64,000 nucleotides of DNA from Cryptomeria japonica (lineage: Eukaryota > Streptophyta > Pinopsida > Cupressales > Cupressaceae). Numbering within the stretch: position 1 is the first letter of the stretch; every line of letters begins with the position of its first letter. The notes below the pieces were generated by a model. The model was not told where the DNA came from. It did no database searches and was given only the letters and a program-made list of their open reading frames with translations. Shown piece by piece: positions 12,342 through 24,750 of the stretch. The position numbers and the translations under genes are program-made. The stretch is from positions 672,230,852 through 672,294,851 of the forward strand of contig NC_081412.1 of NCBI RefSeq assembly GCF_030272615.1. Direction: 5' to 3'.

Positions 12342-14672
12342 TTTTTTTTTTTTTTAATCAATAAGTGCTATCATTTATGGGGATAGCTCCCTATATTGCT
12401 TGAAAATTTTGAAATTATATTGATGTTTATATTCAGACTCCCTAGATCATCTAAAAACATCCCAAATACATATAAAATATTTAGCTTACTATGCCCAGAA
12501 AGGAACTCCCTCCAAGTACATCCCAAAATCCCATTGTCCAAAACATAATACTAGGGTTATATCTGGCCTCCTAAGGATTGGTATATCATAGTAGCAAGCT
12601 CTCCTATTGCAATTGCTTTATGTGTGGAGCTCACTGGAAGCCACCACTCTTCTGCCTCAGTGATCCTACGAAAGGGTTCAAGGTTTCCATTGAAAACTGC
12701 ACATCAAAAAATTTCCCATGCCTCATCCCCAAAATTCTTCCTTCTCTCCCTCTCTTCCCTCCAAAATTCCCTACAAGCCATTTCCCAGATCTCCTCACTA
12801 ATTACAGAAGCCACCTCTCCTCCCTCACTGTTCTCACTATTTTCTTCTTTTTCTTCTTCATCACTCGCTTCCTCATCCTCGAAGTCTGATCTTAGGTACT
12901 TTTCAAATTGAAAGTATACCTTCAGTATACTAACTCTGACTCCTTCCTCCAAGCCCAGAATGGCTTCTACAACCGTATCTACTATAAAGGGTTTTATAAA
13001 TCTAGCTATTAATTCAACCACTTTTTCCTTCGTTTCGATGATATCTGCCAAAGGAAGAAGAATAGCTTCTAGAACCAGAGCATCACACCAATGTCTATCG
13101 GTGTTCAAGGTAATGCCCACAAGCCCCCTTATGGATTGATAAACATATTCTTTAGAATTGAACACGTTTCTCAACTGTGTAATCAATGTATTTTCGCAAT
13201 TAACACAACTAATTCTTCCGAAAAAAGCCATTTTTTAGCTCTTATCCTTCAAGACTCTACTGAGATCTAGTCCTGAAATCACTTGGTAAACACCTATATC
13301 TGCTCCTTGAAAGGATGAAAAAACTTGTCCATTTCTATCATTGTCCACTTTTTGCTAGAATCTTGCTGACTGAAATCATATCTTTTTTGAGTTTTCATTT
13401 TAGAACTTTCTGATTATTTTGGTAGCCATGTGACTTCCTAGATTCCTATTATCGGTTCCCGAGCATTATCTTTTCTTGCTTAATTCTAATTTTAGTCTCT
13501 GTCTAACTTATCTTGAAGAGAAATTCTAAGATGTGACAAGCCCATAATGCTTTGTACATTTGAGGCATGATTATAACCTTCATGTTTGTCCTCTATGCAC
13601 CCTTCTTTTCACAGAAGATCTTTGTCAACCGATTCCTGATTTCGGAAATCCGGCACTATCTATAGCTAGGATCTCTTTCAATCCATCTGGTAGCTCCTCC
13701 ATCTCTGTCAATTGTATTGATTCATCACACTCAATGCCTCTATTCGCCAACCAGTTCATCGCCGCATTGCCCTCTTGATAGATGTGTTTGAAAGAGAAAT
13801 TATTTAATCTTTCGATTAATTTCTCAATTTTAGGTCGAACCACCTCCATTTTCCAATTCTCAAAGTGCTTGTTTGAAATGCCATTCAGGATAATTAGTGA
13901 GTCTCCCTCCACTTCTATATCCTGAATGCCATGTGCCACACACCATTCCATTCTAGCTAGTAATCCCGCCAGTTCAGCCATATTATTTGTGTTGATACCC
14001 AAGGAACCATATTTTGTACCTACAAATTTGCCAAACTCATTCCCTATGATGGCCTCATAGCTAGATTTTCCCAAATTGCCCCTGGTTGCACCATCAAAAT
14101 TCATCTTGAAGTTTCTAGGCTTTGGAGGAGCCCATACTTCATAGGCCCTATTTTGCTTTTTCTCCTTTAGTTTGTATTCAATAGTTTTCGATAAAACCCA
14201 GTGTTTTTCCATCTCTTTATCCCAAGAAGAATACTTATTATACTTCCCTCCCACTACTGTCACATTGATTACCTCTTCTATGGCTCTTTTAATTTTAGGA
14301 ATTAGCATATCATAAGATAGAGCTTCCTCATTAAAGACTCTTCTGTTTCTTTCCTTCCATATATGCCACACTAGCAACAAAGGACACACCACCCACAATA
14401 TACTCCATTTGGATTTATTGATATTGGTTGGCCATGATAATAAAAAGATTTTTAAAGATAGATTTCTCACCGATCCAAACTGCAGATTCTCCAATAGCCG
14501 GTCCCAAAAAATTTTTGAGTACGAGCACCAAAGTAAAAGATGATCCACTGTTTCTTTGTTTTCCTTGCATCGAGTGCATATGCTTGGGCCAACAATTCCA
14601 ATAGTTCTCAATCTATACCCTATTAATATGCGGCTGTGCAGAGCTATCCAGAGAAATGTCCCTGCCTTGGGC
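12342..14672 (-). mobile_element. 5'-truncated LINE (L1-type) with poly(A) tail and 19-bp target duplication
   Basis: The sequence aagtaatggagtaatcttt occurs at 12323-12341 and again at 14673-14691, an exact 19-bp target-site duplication. The insert between them ends on the minus strand in poly(A) (T run at 12342-12355) and encodes the C-terminal end of a plant LINE ORF2. The reverse transcriptase itself is absent, so the copy was truncated at its 5' end during insertion, the usual outcome of target-primed reverse transcription. Its length is about 2.33 kb. The exact duplication suggests a fairly recent event. Confidence 0.92.
12704..13231 (-). CDS. Unidentified 175-residue acidic protein inside the LINE 3' region
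   Basis: This open frame begins MAFFGRISCVNCENTLITQL, 394 bp downstream of the RNase H stop and still upstream of the poly(A) tail, in the same orientation as the LINE. The middle looks helical and hydrophobic (LEAILLPLADIIETKEKVVE). The tail is strongly acidic (Glu-rich about residues 118-140), then basic and aromatic (WREERERRKNFG). No family was recognised. Plant LINEs do not usually carry a separate ORF after RNase H, so it may be a lineage-specific third ORF or host sequence picked up by 3' transduction. The plus-strand open frames here (12578-12911) are Ser/Leu/Phe-rich mirrors. Confidence 0.5.
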   Translation of the reverse strand: MAFFGRISCVNCENTLITQLRNVFNSKEYVYQSIRGLVGITLNTDRHWCDALVLEAILLPLADIIETKEKVVELIARFIKPFIVDTVVEAILGLEEGVRVSILKVYFQFEKYLRSDFEDEEASDEEEKEENSENSEGGEVASVISEEIWEMACREFWREERERRKNFGDEAWEIF

Positions 14673-14674
14673 AA
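13625..14674 (-). CDS. LINE ORF2 C-terminal fragment: zinc-binding RT domain plus RNase H
   Basis: About 349 codons stay open from the truncation point. The first residues PKAGTFLW and the following C-x2-C...H...C (CTRCKENKETVDHLLLWC) match the zf-RVT region found after plant LINE reverse transcriptases. The C-terminal part is an RNase H of the plant LINE (RVT_3) type, with MNFDGATRG (first Asp), NNMAELAGLLARMEW (Glu) and EVEGDS (second Asp). The last motif reads EGNAAMNWLANRG where the family normally has an Asp after the Ala/Met pair, so the fourth acidic residue appears replaced by Asn. The frame enters the target duplication at its 5' end, so no native start exists. It cannot act alone without the missing endonuclease and reverse transcriptase. 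Confidence 0.88.
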   Translation of the reverse strand: MPKAGTFLWIALHSRILIGYRLRTIGIVGPSICTRCKENKETVDHLLLWCSYSKIFWDRLLENLQFGSVRNLSLKIFLLSWPTNINKSKWSILWVVCPLLLVWHIWKERNRRVFNEEALSYDMLIPKIKRAIEEVINVTVVGGKYNKYSSWDKEMEKHWVLSKTIEYKLKEKKQNRAYEVWAPPKPRNFKMNFDGATRGNLGKSSYEAIIGNEFGKFVGTKYGSLGINTNNMAELAGLLARMEWCVAHGIQDIEVEGDSLIILNGISNKHFENWKMEVVRPKIEKLIERLNNFSFKHIYQEGNAAMNWLANRGIECDESIQLTEMEELPDGLKEILAIDSAGFPKSGIG

Positions 14675-14691
14675 GTAATGGAGTAATCTTT
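14673..14691 (+). repeat. LINE target-site duplication, right copy
   Basis: 19 bp identical to 12323-12341. The LINE sequence stops abruptly beside it, marking the truncated 5' end. Confidence 0.92.
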
Positions 14692-16250
14692 GTTTTGCAT
14701 AAATAAAATTTTTATATAGATATTAAGAGGGACCTAGAATCTAAGAACTCCATGTGTCATAGTCAACCAATAAGGCTTGAATGCCAATATTAAGTAATGA
14801 TCCAACAAATTATATAATAGTAAGGAAACATGGAGATTTAATGAATGTGTAAGAATATAAAGATAAGAGAGAAACATGCATACATAAATATGATGTGTCA
14901 ATTATATGGAAAGAAACATGCACGTATGCAATGCACATAAATGTACACATGCAATGTGTCAAGAAGTAACACTTTCGTACATAAATATAAATATAAAAGT
15001 TCAATATGAATCATAATGAGGGTATTAAATCTCAATAAGTCTATTGCATGAAGTACAAATACATTAAAATTGAAATTAAAAGTTTACTAAATAACATCCA
15101 CTTGACTCTAAAGTATCTTTCTAAGTGTAGTTGATAGGATACAGTTACCAAGTCAAAGTGGTTAAGTCCACCTAGTCAATTCAACTAAAACTTGAGTAAA
15201 GATAAATAAGTTGAGTAGGGTGGTGAAATATGATAGTACATTATACATTCTTACAACTATATTAGAACTTTGGTCAAGGTGGCACAATTTTTCCCACATG
15301 CACCATAAATTCACAAGAATCAAATACAAGCTAGGAGGTCATACTAGGTAGGAGGTACCTCTAGTGTGTGACCAACTAGAGCTGTGTAGATTCTAAACAC
15401 CAAACTCAGATGGAAATGAGACCTAGTACCTGTGTGTGTGAAAAGTGGATTTAGAATCTGTATCTGCAAGACACAACACTTCAATCAAGTCATTACATGC
15501 ATGGTTAGACATATATTATCATGAATATTAAAACCATAACAAATTGACCCATTGTATTCTAAAAGATGCGAGTATAAGATTGCTCTCAGATTATAAGCAA
15601 TACCAGTGACTAGACAACATCAAGACGAAGGATTTAATCTATAGGAGCATGATGAATGCTAGATGGATGCAATATTAATCACACAAGATTTTTGCAATAT
15701 TAAGCTAAATGATTTAATCAATATAAAACAATTAATATGCAATATGTCAATGAGTTCTAGAGCAAAAATAGTAGAAAAATGATATATTCTCCAGCCTCCT
15801 TGAATGAGAGATAAGAGCCTGAATTTATAGAAAATTCAGAAAGAAACCAACAGCTGAGATCAAATGATGATGAGTGGTCAAGATTTTCCAAGAGGAAGCA
15901 CAATCTAGGTGAATTGATGTGATTGGATTCTTTTCTCAGTTTTAAAGGAAAGTTGAATTAAAATTAAGATAAAATCAGGAAAAATTGATTTATTCTCTAT
16001 TTCATTCAATTTTGAGATTTAATTGTTTTAATTGCTTTCTTTGAGATTATTTATCAATTTTAAATTTGTTTTCAAGATTATCTCCAATTGATTTCTTTGC
16101 TCAAATTTTTAATCCTTTCTTGGTCAATTAATTCATTTTTTGATTTATTTCCATTTTTGAAGATTCATGCTCATAATTTTGAATTCCTCTTTCTTGATTT
16201 GTTTCCTTTTTTGAAGATTTATGGCAATTTGATTTATTTAATTAAATATG
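14692..16250. other. AT-rich spacer, no gene
   Basis: Low-complexity AT-rich sequence with no convincing open frame. Part of it may belong to the LTR-like end at 16487. Confidence 0.4.
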
Positions 16251-16487
16251 CTAGGATATTTAATTAAAATAAATAGGATAATTATTTTAAAATGATTTAC
16301 TTGGAATGATCAATTAATTAAATAAATATTTAATTAATATCGAGGGATTGATTTGCCATGTGACATTTGATGATTTTAGGAATTAATTATGTGCTCAAGA
16401 TTGATTTAATTGCCTTTGGTTAGAACCTTGGTGACATTGTCAAGATTAGGGGCTCATGGTTTAGATGACCATTTTTAGGGTATTACA
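16250..16487. repeat. LTR-terminus-like sequence
   Basis: On the minus strand this starts TGTAATACCCTAAAAATGG at 16487, a form typical of plant gypsy LTR ends. It continues into the taaataaatatttaatta-type AT-rich sequence also seen in the other LTR-like ends of this window. The partner LTR and the other boundary were not found. Confidence 0.35.
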
Positions 16488-17478
16488 GTACCATGTCTAC
16501 ATCCCTATGAAAGGTAGGGACACTTCAACAAGGAAGGTGTTCTAGAAAATGCTAGGTTTGTGGTAGGATGTAAATCACCCTAATGATTTTGTCCCTCCCA
16601 TAGAATAAGCCGAGACTTGTACGAGCTTCTAGATTGGAAAGTAAAACATTAGTAAACTCTAACCTTCTCATTTACTTATTCCATTGTAATTTATGTTTGA
16701 AGGAAAATATAATTTACTATTTACTTATGTAATTTCACCTAGATGATTAATTTCATTTCAATTCTTGATTCAAAATAGTTAGAAAAGTTTTAAATTTTTT
16801 TATTTACGTAAAGTTGGAATTTCATTTTTTAGCAATAAAAAAATATTTTTTTCTTATATTTTTATTTATGAATAGATACCATGTTACATATATTATTAGA
16901 GCTAGTAGGTTCAACACTTGACCTAGGAGCTCTCCATCACTACATCTAGAATTGAAAATTGAAACCAAAACATGTGGAATTTCATAGAATGTGGATTTCC
17001 AAGCCCAATAGAAAAAGATCTATAATAAAAAATCATCTTTTAATGGATGATTAGAACAAAATACAATTACTCTAATTGCTCACCCCTATTTGGCATTGAA
17101 ATATTAGCATAAACTATTGTACAACTTCAAAAAGAAAGGCACAAAAAGCTAGCTTTAGTCAAGAAAACAAATGAATCTTACACCGACTTTAAACCAAGAC
17201 AAAATCCCAAATATTCTCCTGAAACCTCCTTTGAAAGTCCCTAGTGATATCGACTTATCCCTTCTAATTTTGATGGGAAAGAAGAGGCCATCACTAGTGA
17301 TGATAATAGGTCCTAGATAAAGATATTTTAATTGTAATAGAAATTAGAGAAGTGTGTAAACACTTTGTTATGGGCAATAAAAGTTAAATTTTTGTTGCAT
17401 ATATAAATTTATGGCTATTTACTTTTTATTTGTAATGTAATGCATTAAGAATCTAAAATAGAACATTCTTAAACATTC
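16488..17478. other. No recognisable gene
   Basis: About 1 kb of AT-rich sequence between an LTR-like end and the gypsy-like remains. No supportable feature. Confidence 0.4.
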
Positions 17479-17479
17479 T

Positions 17480-19200
17480 CAAGGAAGAAAATAATAAATA
17501 TGAATAATTGTAGAAATGGTATTGGGGGATATGAACCCATAGACATCCTCATGGCTAATTTGGAGAAAAATTTGACTATGATGAACCAAAATTAGGCTAA
17601 AGTCATGGATCTGGAACAATGTCTTATGAGTCAATATGAAACCGGAGAGGAAGAACAAGAATCCCAACATAGGGAGAACTTCAATAGGAATGAACATACC
17701 ACACATAGTGAGCACTGAGGAGAGTACTCAAAAGATAAAATTGAAGTTGAAATGTAGAAATAGATGGCTCATATTTAATGCATGATATGAAGAAGGTCAC
17801 TCCACCTAAATTTGAGGGATCAATGTTGGGAGATGTTATCAAAGTTTAGTTGACATAAATAGAGAATTATTTTGAGAATAGAAACTATTAGAAAAGTACA
17901 AAAGTAGTTTGGGGAGATTTTTAATTGTTCGGAGAGATAGCCACATGGTGGGAGAATAAAAATATTGAGATAGGTCTAAAAATAATGCATATGACATCCA
18001 AAAACTATTCATCAAAATATTTAGAAAAATATGGCTACCCCAAATTTTCTTTGACTAGAAATTGACAAACTTTCAAGACCTCAACAAAGGGGAGCTCATG
18101 GTTAATGAATACTAGGAGAATTTCACACAATTATTAAAATACATGCCTCAGTATCAAGAAGATGAGAGAATTAAGATTTGAAAATTGATCATGGGTCTTA
18201 ACAATTGTATCAATATAGAACTAGATGTCTAGGTCAAACTATTATGGATTAGGTTTATGAGAAGGTAGTGAAACAAGAAGAAAAAATTAAAAAGGATGAT
18301 TTCATTAGAGATAGGAGTTGAAAGAATGCTAGGTGGACTCATGCATCTCAACCTTTCAAAAGGAAGGGCAAAAAACATGAATATAGAAAGAAGGGTAAAA
18401 AATGATATAATGGAAATAAACAAGATAAGAAAAGATATAATAATTCCAGAAAGGAAGGGAACTCCTCTTTCAAGGGTACTGAAAGGAGAGGACCACTAGG
18501 TGGATGCTTTACACGTGGTGGAGATCATTATGTAAACCAATGTAAAACCAAGCACAAAGGTGGGCAACAACAAAGAAAATTTACTGCCATCCCAACAAAT
18601 AAATTTTGAGAAGAGGATCCATGTGACTCTAGATAACAAACAAATAGAGTTTTAGATCACAATAATTGAAACAATAGGTATGATATATGAGAACCAAGTA
18701 ATTATTCTTATAGAGACCGATGCCACATAATTTTTTTTACCACCCAAGTTATTAAGTAGTTTTGTAAAAAGGGTTGGTTATATGGCCAACCCCTGGATGA
18801 TGGAATAAGCCAATCAATTGAGAGATCAATTATACCAATGTTTATTTCAAGTGATGGTTGAATATTTGGGATTATCAACTAAGGTCAATTTGCATGTAGC
18901 ACCGTTATGTTTCCATGATATGATACTAGGAATGAATGGGTTATGGAGGCATAGGGCTAAGGTAGACTAATTTTCTAAAATAGTATAATGTTTGGATGTC
19001 CTTTGAAACAAGGTGTGTATCCAAGGATCTCAATGAGAGATCAAGGTGCCATAAATGTTTGCTATGCACTTGAAGTGGAGTAATAGAAAAATATGTCAAG
19101 ATTCAATGAATGGGTGATAAGACATGTGAAGAGGAAACATTTGTCACATGACTATGAATTTAGATTATGATCCATGTGAACAAGTTGTAGGGTTAGGATT
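17480..19200 (+). mobile_element. Fossil Ty3/gypsy-like gag and protease remains
   Basis: Translated pieces on the plus strand recall a plant gypsy polyprotein. They include a gag-like stretch with KVTPPKFEGS and WWENK, a basic region, a damaged zinc-knuckle-like segment, and then protease-like sequence with YLGLSTKVNLHVAPLC and HDMILGMNGLW. No reverse transcriptase or integrase follows. The copy is old and heavily broken (many breaks) and keeps only the front half of an element. Confidence 0.6.
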
Positions 19201-19379
19201 AGATAGAATAAGATAATGAATTAATTTTGTTTATTTATTTAATAGTTGAAAAAGGTGGAATTAGAATGACAAAATAAATAATAAATATTTATTTAACTCT
19301 AGAGAAAAAAGGCTAATGAACTAGTTACATAAATAAAAATATTTATTTATTTAAGTGAGGATATTTTTAGATGTCTACA
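19200..19379. repeat. LTR-terminus-like sequence
   Basis: Read on the minus strand it begins TGTAGACATCTAAAAATA at 19379, very close to TGTAGGCATCTAAAAATGG at 50832 on the plus strand. This suggests a related LTR lies here, possibly in opposite orientation. Confidence 0.35.
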
Positions 19380-19689
19380 ATTCCTTCATTGAGTTTTGAC
19401 TGAAAAGGATCCTATCATATTCAAGTTGAGAAATGATAATGAATGTGAAAAACATATCAAATGGATTGACAAAAAAATATGTCCATTAAAGGCAAAAAAG
19501 TAGGGAAATTTTTTTATTAAAAAATTTCACATTTTCTGATACACAAAATGCACTCATGTTTTGTGCTTAACGAAATGTGCTCACATTTTATGAAATATAA
19601 AACATGAGTGTGTTTCATGTTCCACATAACACAAGCACGTTTTGTGCAACATGAAACATGATGTTCTATAAAATAAAAAGCATCTCTCC

Positions 19690-21925
19690 CCACTATTTTT
19701 CTCATCTCTCTCTATCTCTACCACTACCACCCTCTAACCTATCTATCTTTCTCTCTTACTATTACCAACCCCCTTTATCCCTTAATTTCTCTACCTCCCT
19801 AACTATCTAACCCACACTCCCTTCCTCCTTCCTTCCCTCTCTAGTATTTTTCTCGCCTCTCTAACTCTCTACCTCTCTATTTCTCTAGCTCTCTCTCTAA
19901 CTCTTTCCATCTCTCTACTATTTTTATCCCTCCTTGTCTATAACTCCCTCCCTCCCTCCTCTCTACTCTTTTTCTCATCTCTCTCCTATCACTCCATCAT
20001 TGCTTACTTCTCTCTCTACCCTATTTCTCACTTCTCTCTTTCTACTACTCTATCCATCCCTCCTTCTGTCTCTACTCTTTTTCTCACCTATACTATCTCT
20101 CTCCCTCTTTTACTATCTCTCTTTCTCTCCTAACTTCTCCACTCTTTTCTCACATATCTCTCTACTGAATTCTCCCTCTCCCTCTTAATTATCATTCTTT
20201 TCTAAACCTACCTATCCCTCCCTTACTACTCTAACTCTCTCCACCTCTCTACCTCTCTCAATATATATATCTCTCTCTATCAATCCTCCCCCAACTCTCT
20301 CTCCTATCTTTTCTACTCTTTTTCACATATTTCCCTTTCTCTCTTTCTCTCTACCTCTCTCGCTTTCTGCATCTCACTCACTACCTACAACCCCTCTCCC
20401 TCTCTCTCTCCTTACCTCCATCCCCTCTCTCTCTCCCCTTCCCTCTCTCCCCTTCCCTCTCTCTCCCCCCTCCTTTCCTCTCTTCTCTTTTGTCTCATCT
20501 CTCTCTACTTAAAGTTTTCCTCCTCTCTACCTCTCTCTCTCTTACCAACCCACCCTACACCTACATCTACCTCCCTTGGTAACTAATTCTCTCTCAATAT
20601 TTCTCCCCTATCGCTCACCCTGAATCTCCCTGACTCTCTCTCTCTCTAAATATCTCTCTCCTACCCACTCTACTCTTTCTATCATATCTCTCTATCTCTC
20701 TCCCTCTTCCTTAATCCTTTCCTTACTATCTACTCTTTTCTCACCTCTCTCCATGTCTCCTTACCTATCACTCCATCTCTACCATTTTTTTGACTTTTCT
20801 CTGTATCCCTATCTCTAACCAACTCACTACCTCCCTCCTTTTCTCTCTATTTTATTTCTCACCATTTCTCTACCTATATCTTTCCCTCTCTAACTCAATC
20901 TCACTCTCACTCTCTCTCAGTTTCTCTCACTCTCTTTAACTCTTACACTCTCTCTCAGTTTATATCCCTCACTTCTTACTCACTGCTTGCATCCTTTCCT
21001 TTCTTCTCTATTTCCCACCTATCTATCTATCTATCTCTCCCCTACCTCCTCTCTTTACCCTTTTTATCACATCTCTATCTTTCCTTCCCTGATTTCTCTC
21101 TCTTTCTATCCTTCTCTCCTTGATCTTTTTCCTTTGTTTTATTTCTCATTCCCTATGTGCCCTCTCTCTCTCTCTACCTCTCTCCCTCCATCCTTACCTC
21201 TATATATCTTTATTCCTCTCTCCCCCATCCTTACCTCTCTATGTCTTTTTTCCTCTCTCCCTCTTTACCTCTTTACCTCTCTCTAAATATCTATATTTAT
21301 TTCCCTCCCTACCTATCAACCTCTCCCTCCTATCCTCACTAATTATATTTTTCTCAGCTTTCACTATTTATCTCTCCTTTACCTCTCTCTCCCTATCTAC
21401 ATTACTCTCTACCTAAATGTCTCTCAATATCTCAATATCTATCTTTCTCTCCCTCTCCTTCCCTCTTACCCCTCTCGCTCCCTCCAACCCCTCTACTCTC
21501 TCTCCCTCCATCCCTATCTAGTATCTCTCTCTATCTCCAACTTTGCATTTCCCCCATCCTTCCCTCTCTACTTTATTACTATTTATCTCTCTACCTAACT
21601 CTCTCACGCTCTCTCCTTTCCCCTTTGTTCTCTCTCTACCACTCCCTGCCTCCTTCCCTCTCTACTCTTTTTTGCACCTCTCTCTATCCAACTCTTTTCA
21701 TCCCCTCTATCTATTTCTCTCCCTCCCTAACTATCATTCAATTCTTACATCCTTTCTATTATAATCTATTTATCACCTATGTCTCTATCTATCTCTCCTT
21801 TTGTACCTCTCCAGCCCTATCTCCTTCCCTCTCTACCTTTTACTCAGCCCTCTCTCTCTCTCTATTACTTCCTCCTTCCCTCTCCACTCATGACCTCACC
21901 TTTATCTTTCTCTCTCTATATAACT
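19690..21925 (+). repeat. Degenerate pyrimidine-rich tract, about 2.2 kb
   Basis: The plus strand is almost entirely C and T (CTCTCTACCTCTCT, CCCTCCCT, TTTCTC and similar), with A scattered every 5-10 bases and few G. It is a decayed simple repeat. The Ser/Leu/Pro/Tyr-rich open frames in it are by-products of the composition. Confidence 0.9.
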
Positions 21926-21929
21926 GTAA

Positions 21930-23630
21930 ATAATTTCATAATTATTTCATAGCTCCACCATGCACTTGTAGTAGTTTGAATAATTTTCATATCTTTTGTT
22001 TAGACTTACATATTCTCTTGAAACTTTGCCATGTTTCTTTCTTTATCCCTATTTTGCTCCATTTGAATGAACTCATAATTTAATAGTTTCCAAAAACTAT
22101 TGGTGAAAATATTATTATTTTAATATTTCCCGAACAAAAAGAGATCTAGCACTAAATTTATTTTCAATCTATTCAAGCGAGACATGATTGTCCTTGTAAG
22201 CTAATTTTATCGTAATTCAAACAAATCTCCAATGGAAACATGATCATTCCTATATAATGATTGTACTTATTTTGGTGAATCCCAATTGAACTACACAACT
22301 ACTTCCAAGGGACTAAATGAAGCAATGAATGATCTTTCCTTTGAATATTTAAAGTACTGTGTAAATTCATATAAGAATAATGCAAAACTATTACATAGTA
22401 TTTGATTAAAACAGTCTTCATGATGAGCAACTACAACATTTTGATGTGAAAAACTTGTGACAACAATAGTTAGCAAGAATTATGACTTTACATTGAAAAC
22501 TAACTTTGATACTTAAAGTTGATTGAGGCATTTGAAACTAAGGACAATTCACTCAGAAAAATTTATTAAGATAGAGGAACTCTATATGTAGTGATTCTTG
22601 CTAATTTGATAATCAACATAAATCATTAAATTTGATTAAGTTAAAAATGGGGCAAATAGATATTTATAAATATCTTCTCTAAATCATTGAAAAGATCCAC
22701 TTATACATATATTCTCTTTCGAGGTCAAGCTAAGAAAAGTTTATTTGATTTGATACACACAATAGACCCTATAGATGTTTCTATTTGTGTTAAAACATTC
22801 AATATGGAAAGGCTATACCAAGAAAATTCACCTAGATTGTAACTTGTAAATTTTTCTCAACACAGATGATGAAATTTTCAGTCGAGGTTGAGAAGAAAGA
22901 AAAGAAGGTCATATTTATTAAGAATGGCATTGGCATGGTTGGATATAACAAATTAGAAAAGAAAAAATGGCAAGGTTTTGCATGGAAGGACTGGTGAACT
23001 AGTCTTTGAAAATGCTTTCAATGGGACACTTCCCACAAAATATCATATTAAAGTAAAGTTTCTAACCAATGATATACATTTCAAATTCAATGATAAGAAG
23101 AAGCATATTAAGAGGTGTTTCAATAGACATATCCCATGGAACAACTTGGAGAAAAACTTCTTGGGCCTCTTGAGTGGAGGTACAATTGTTAAGCACCATT
23201 GAATCTTCAACTCGATCAACAATCATAGAATGATGAAGGATGGAGGTTATTTAAAGGGTTGGAAAATGTTCATAAGCGTGATAACCTAAAGATATATGAA
23301 TAAATACAAACTAACAAAGCCAACTACTGCTTCATAATGTAATATGACATGAAGAATGCACAAATCAAAACCCCAACAAAATGAAAATTATATTTTTTTT
23401 GAGAATGTTTGAAACTTTTATTATTTTAATACTTAAAAAATAAATATCAACTAGAAATAGTTTTATGTCACAATTACAACATAGTTGTTTCTCCTACTAC
23501 TTTGACTGTAACTTACTCTTGGCCTAGTTGAGGCCAGACAATTACCACATATGTTGTATTTTATCATGAAATGTGAAAGCTTGCCAAATATTTTTTTGAT
23601 CATTTAAAGTTGAGTATAGGTTATATTTTA
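21930..23630. other. No recognisable gene
   Basis: AT-rich spacer. Short open frames at 22291-22476 (minus) and 22978-23202 (plus) match nothing recognised. The latter reads like an eroded coding fragment (VKFLTNDIHFKFNDKKK), but no family can be named. Confidence 0.4.
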
Positions 23631-24750
23631 AATAATAATGTGTTGCTTTTATAATGATAAAGAGTATTTGTCTATTCAATTATACAGTCATTTCTTAGAT
23701 ATAAAGATTAAAGATAACAACTTGTATGGTTACTTTCAGACATTGAAATCATTTAGGTTAGATATAAGCAATATTTTAAATAATAATAATATGGTAGTTT
23801 TCTAACAACAAATGATTTTTTTTTTTGTTCAACTATTAGGTATTTCATGATTACATTTTGGTTGAATCTTAAAAAAATTCATCTATCACTAGACATGTTG
23901 ATGTGGTGAGTTGAATGATGAGTCACACCTTACAGACTTAGTTGTAGATAGACAAGAAAATATTTCACATTTCTAAAAAATGGAGATCATAGAGATCATA
24001 CAAAATTTCATTTAATTACAACATAGTCACAAAGTTAGCCTATATGACTATAGTAGAGGACCTAGTAGTTAAATGCCCTAAATTTGCTGTTATCAAAATC
24101 ATACTATTGCAGATGCTTATTTTTATCTCGACTCTCTGTTTATTCAATTTTTAGGGTTTCAAGTCTCTAAATACTAATAAAACCCTTGAACCCTATATCC
24201 TAGAGCTTTGTTTGAGTTCTCCTTTTATTTTATTCTAATTCAGTGTTGAGCTTTTATGTCAGGTTCTCAGCCATCTAAGTTATCAATTAAGCCTTTTAAG
24301 TTATTGATATGACCGGCCCCTTGTGTTAGGTTTGTCGAATCCCTCCTTGGCCTCTACATTTTTTTTCCCTTATAGGTTTGTATACATATAAGGTTGGGAT
24401 CCTCACATTGTTGCGTAATTATTACTATTATGTATCCTAGCCTCACTCCGTAAGGGAAAAGGTCAATGGGTTAAGCAGAAGATTAGACCCACGCATCTTT
24501 ATTTCCATGAACGGTCCAGATCATCACATGCCTGCATGACTTAAGTCAACATGAATGGAAAAACTAACTCTGTAGCCTCGCGGAGCTGACATGGTAGAAT
24601 GGCCCACAACCATGCCACTTCATCAAAGCTGGACAAATCACAATATACCATGTGTTTAAAATGGAAACAGTGGGCTAATGGGCCCTGCATGCAACTCAAC
24701 CAAGCCATAATGTTAAGCGACAACCTCATCTCAAGTGAGTAAAGGTGTAG
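23631..24750 (+). repeat. 1.1-kb repeat, copy A
   Basis: It begins aataataatgtgttgctttt and ends ggtgtag. The same sequence, roughly 90% alike by eye and in the same orientation, occupies 53467-54576. Shared landmarks include ttaagccttttaagttattg, catggtagaatggcccacaa and ggtccagatcatcacatg. It has no open frame and no obvious terminal inverted repeats, and it is too incomplete to call an LTR. Confidence 0.85.

Noticed and set aside
19934-21933. Several Ser/Leu/Pro/Tyr-rich open frames
   Set aside because: They are produced by the pyrimidine-rich composition, overlap in several frames and have no domain.
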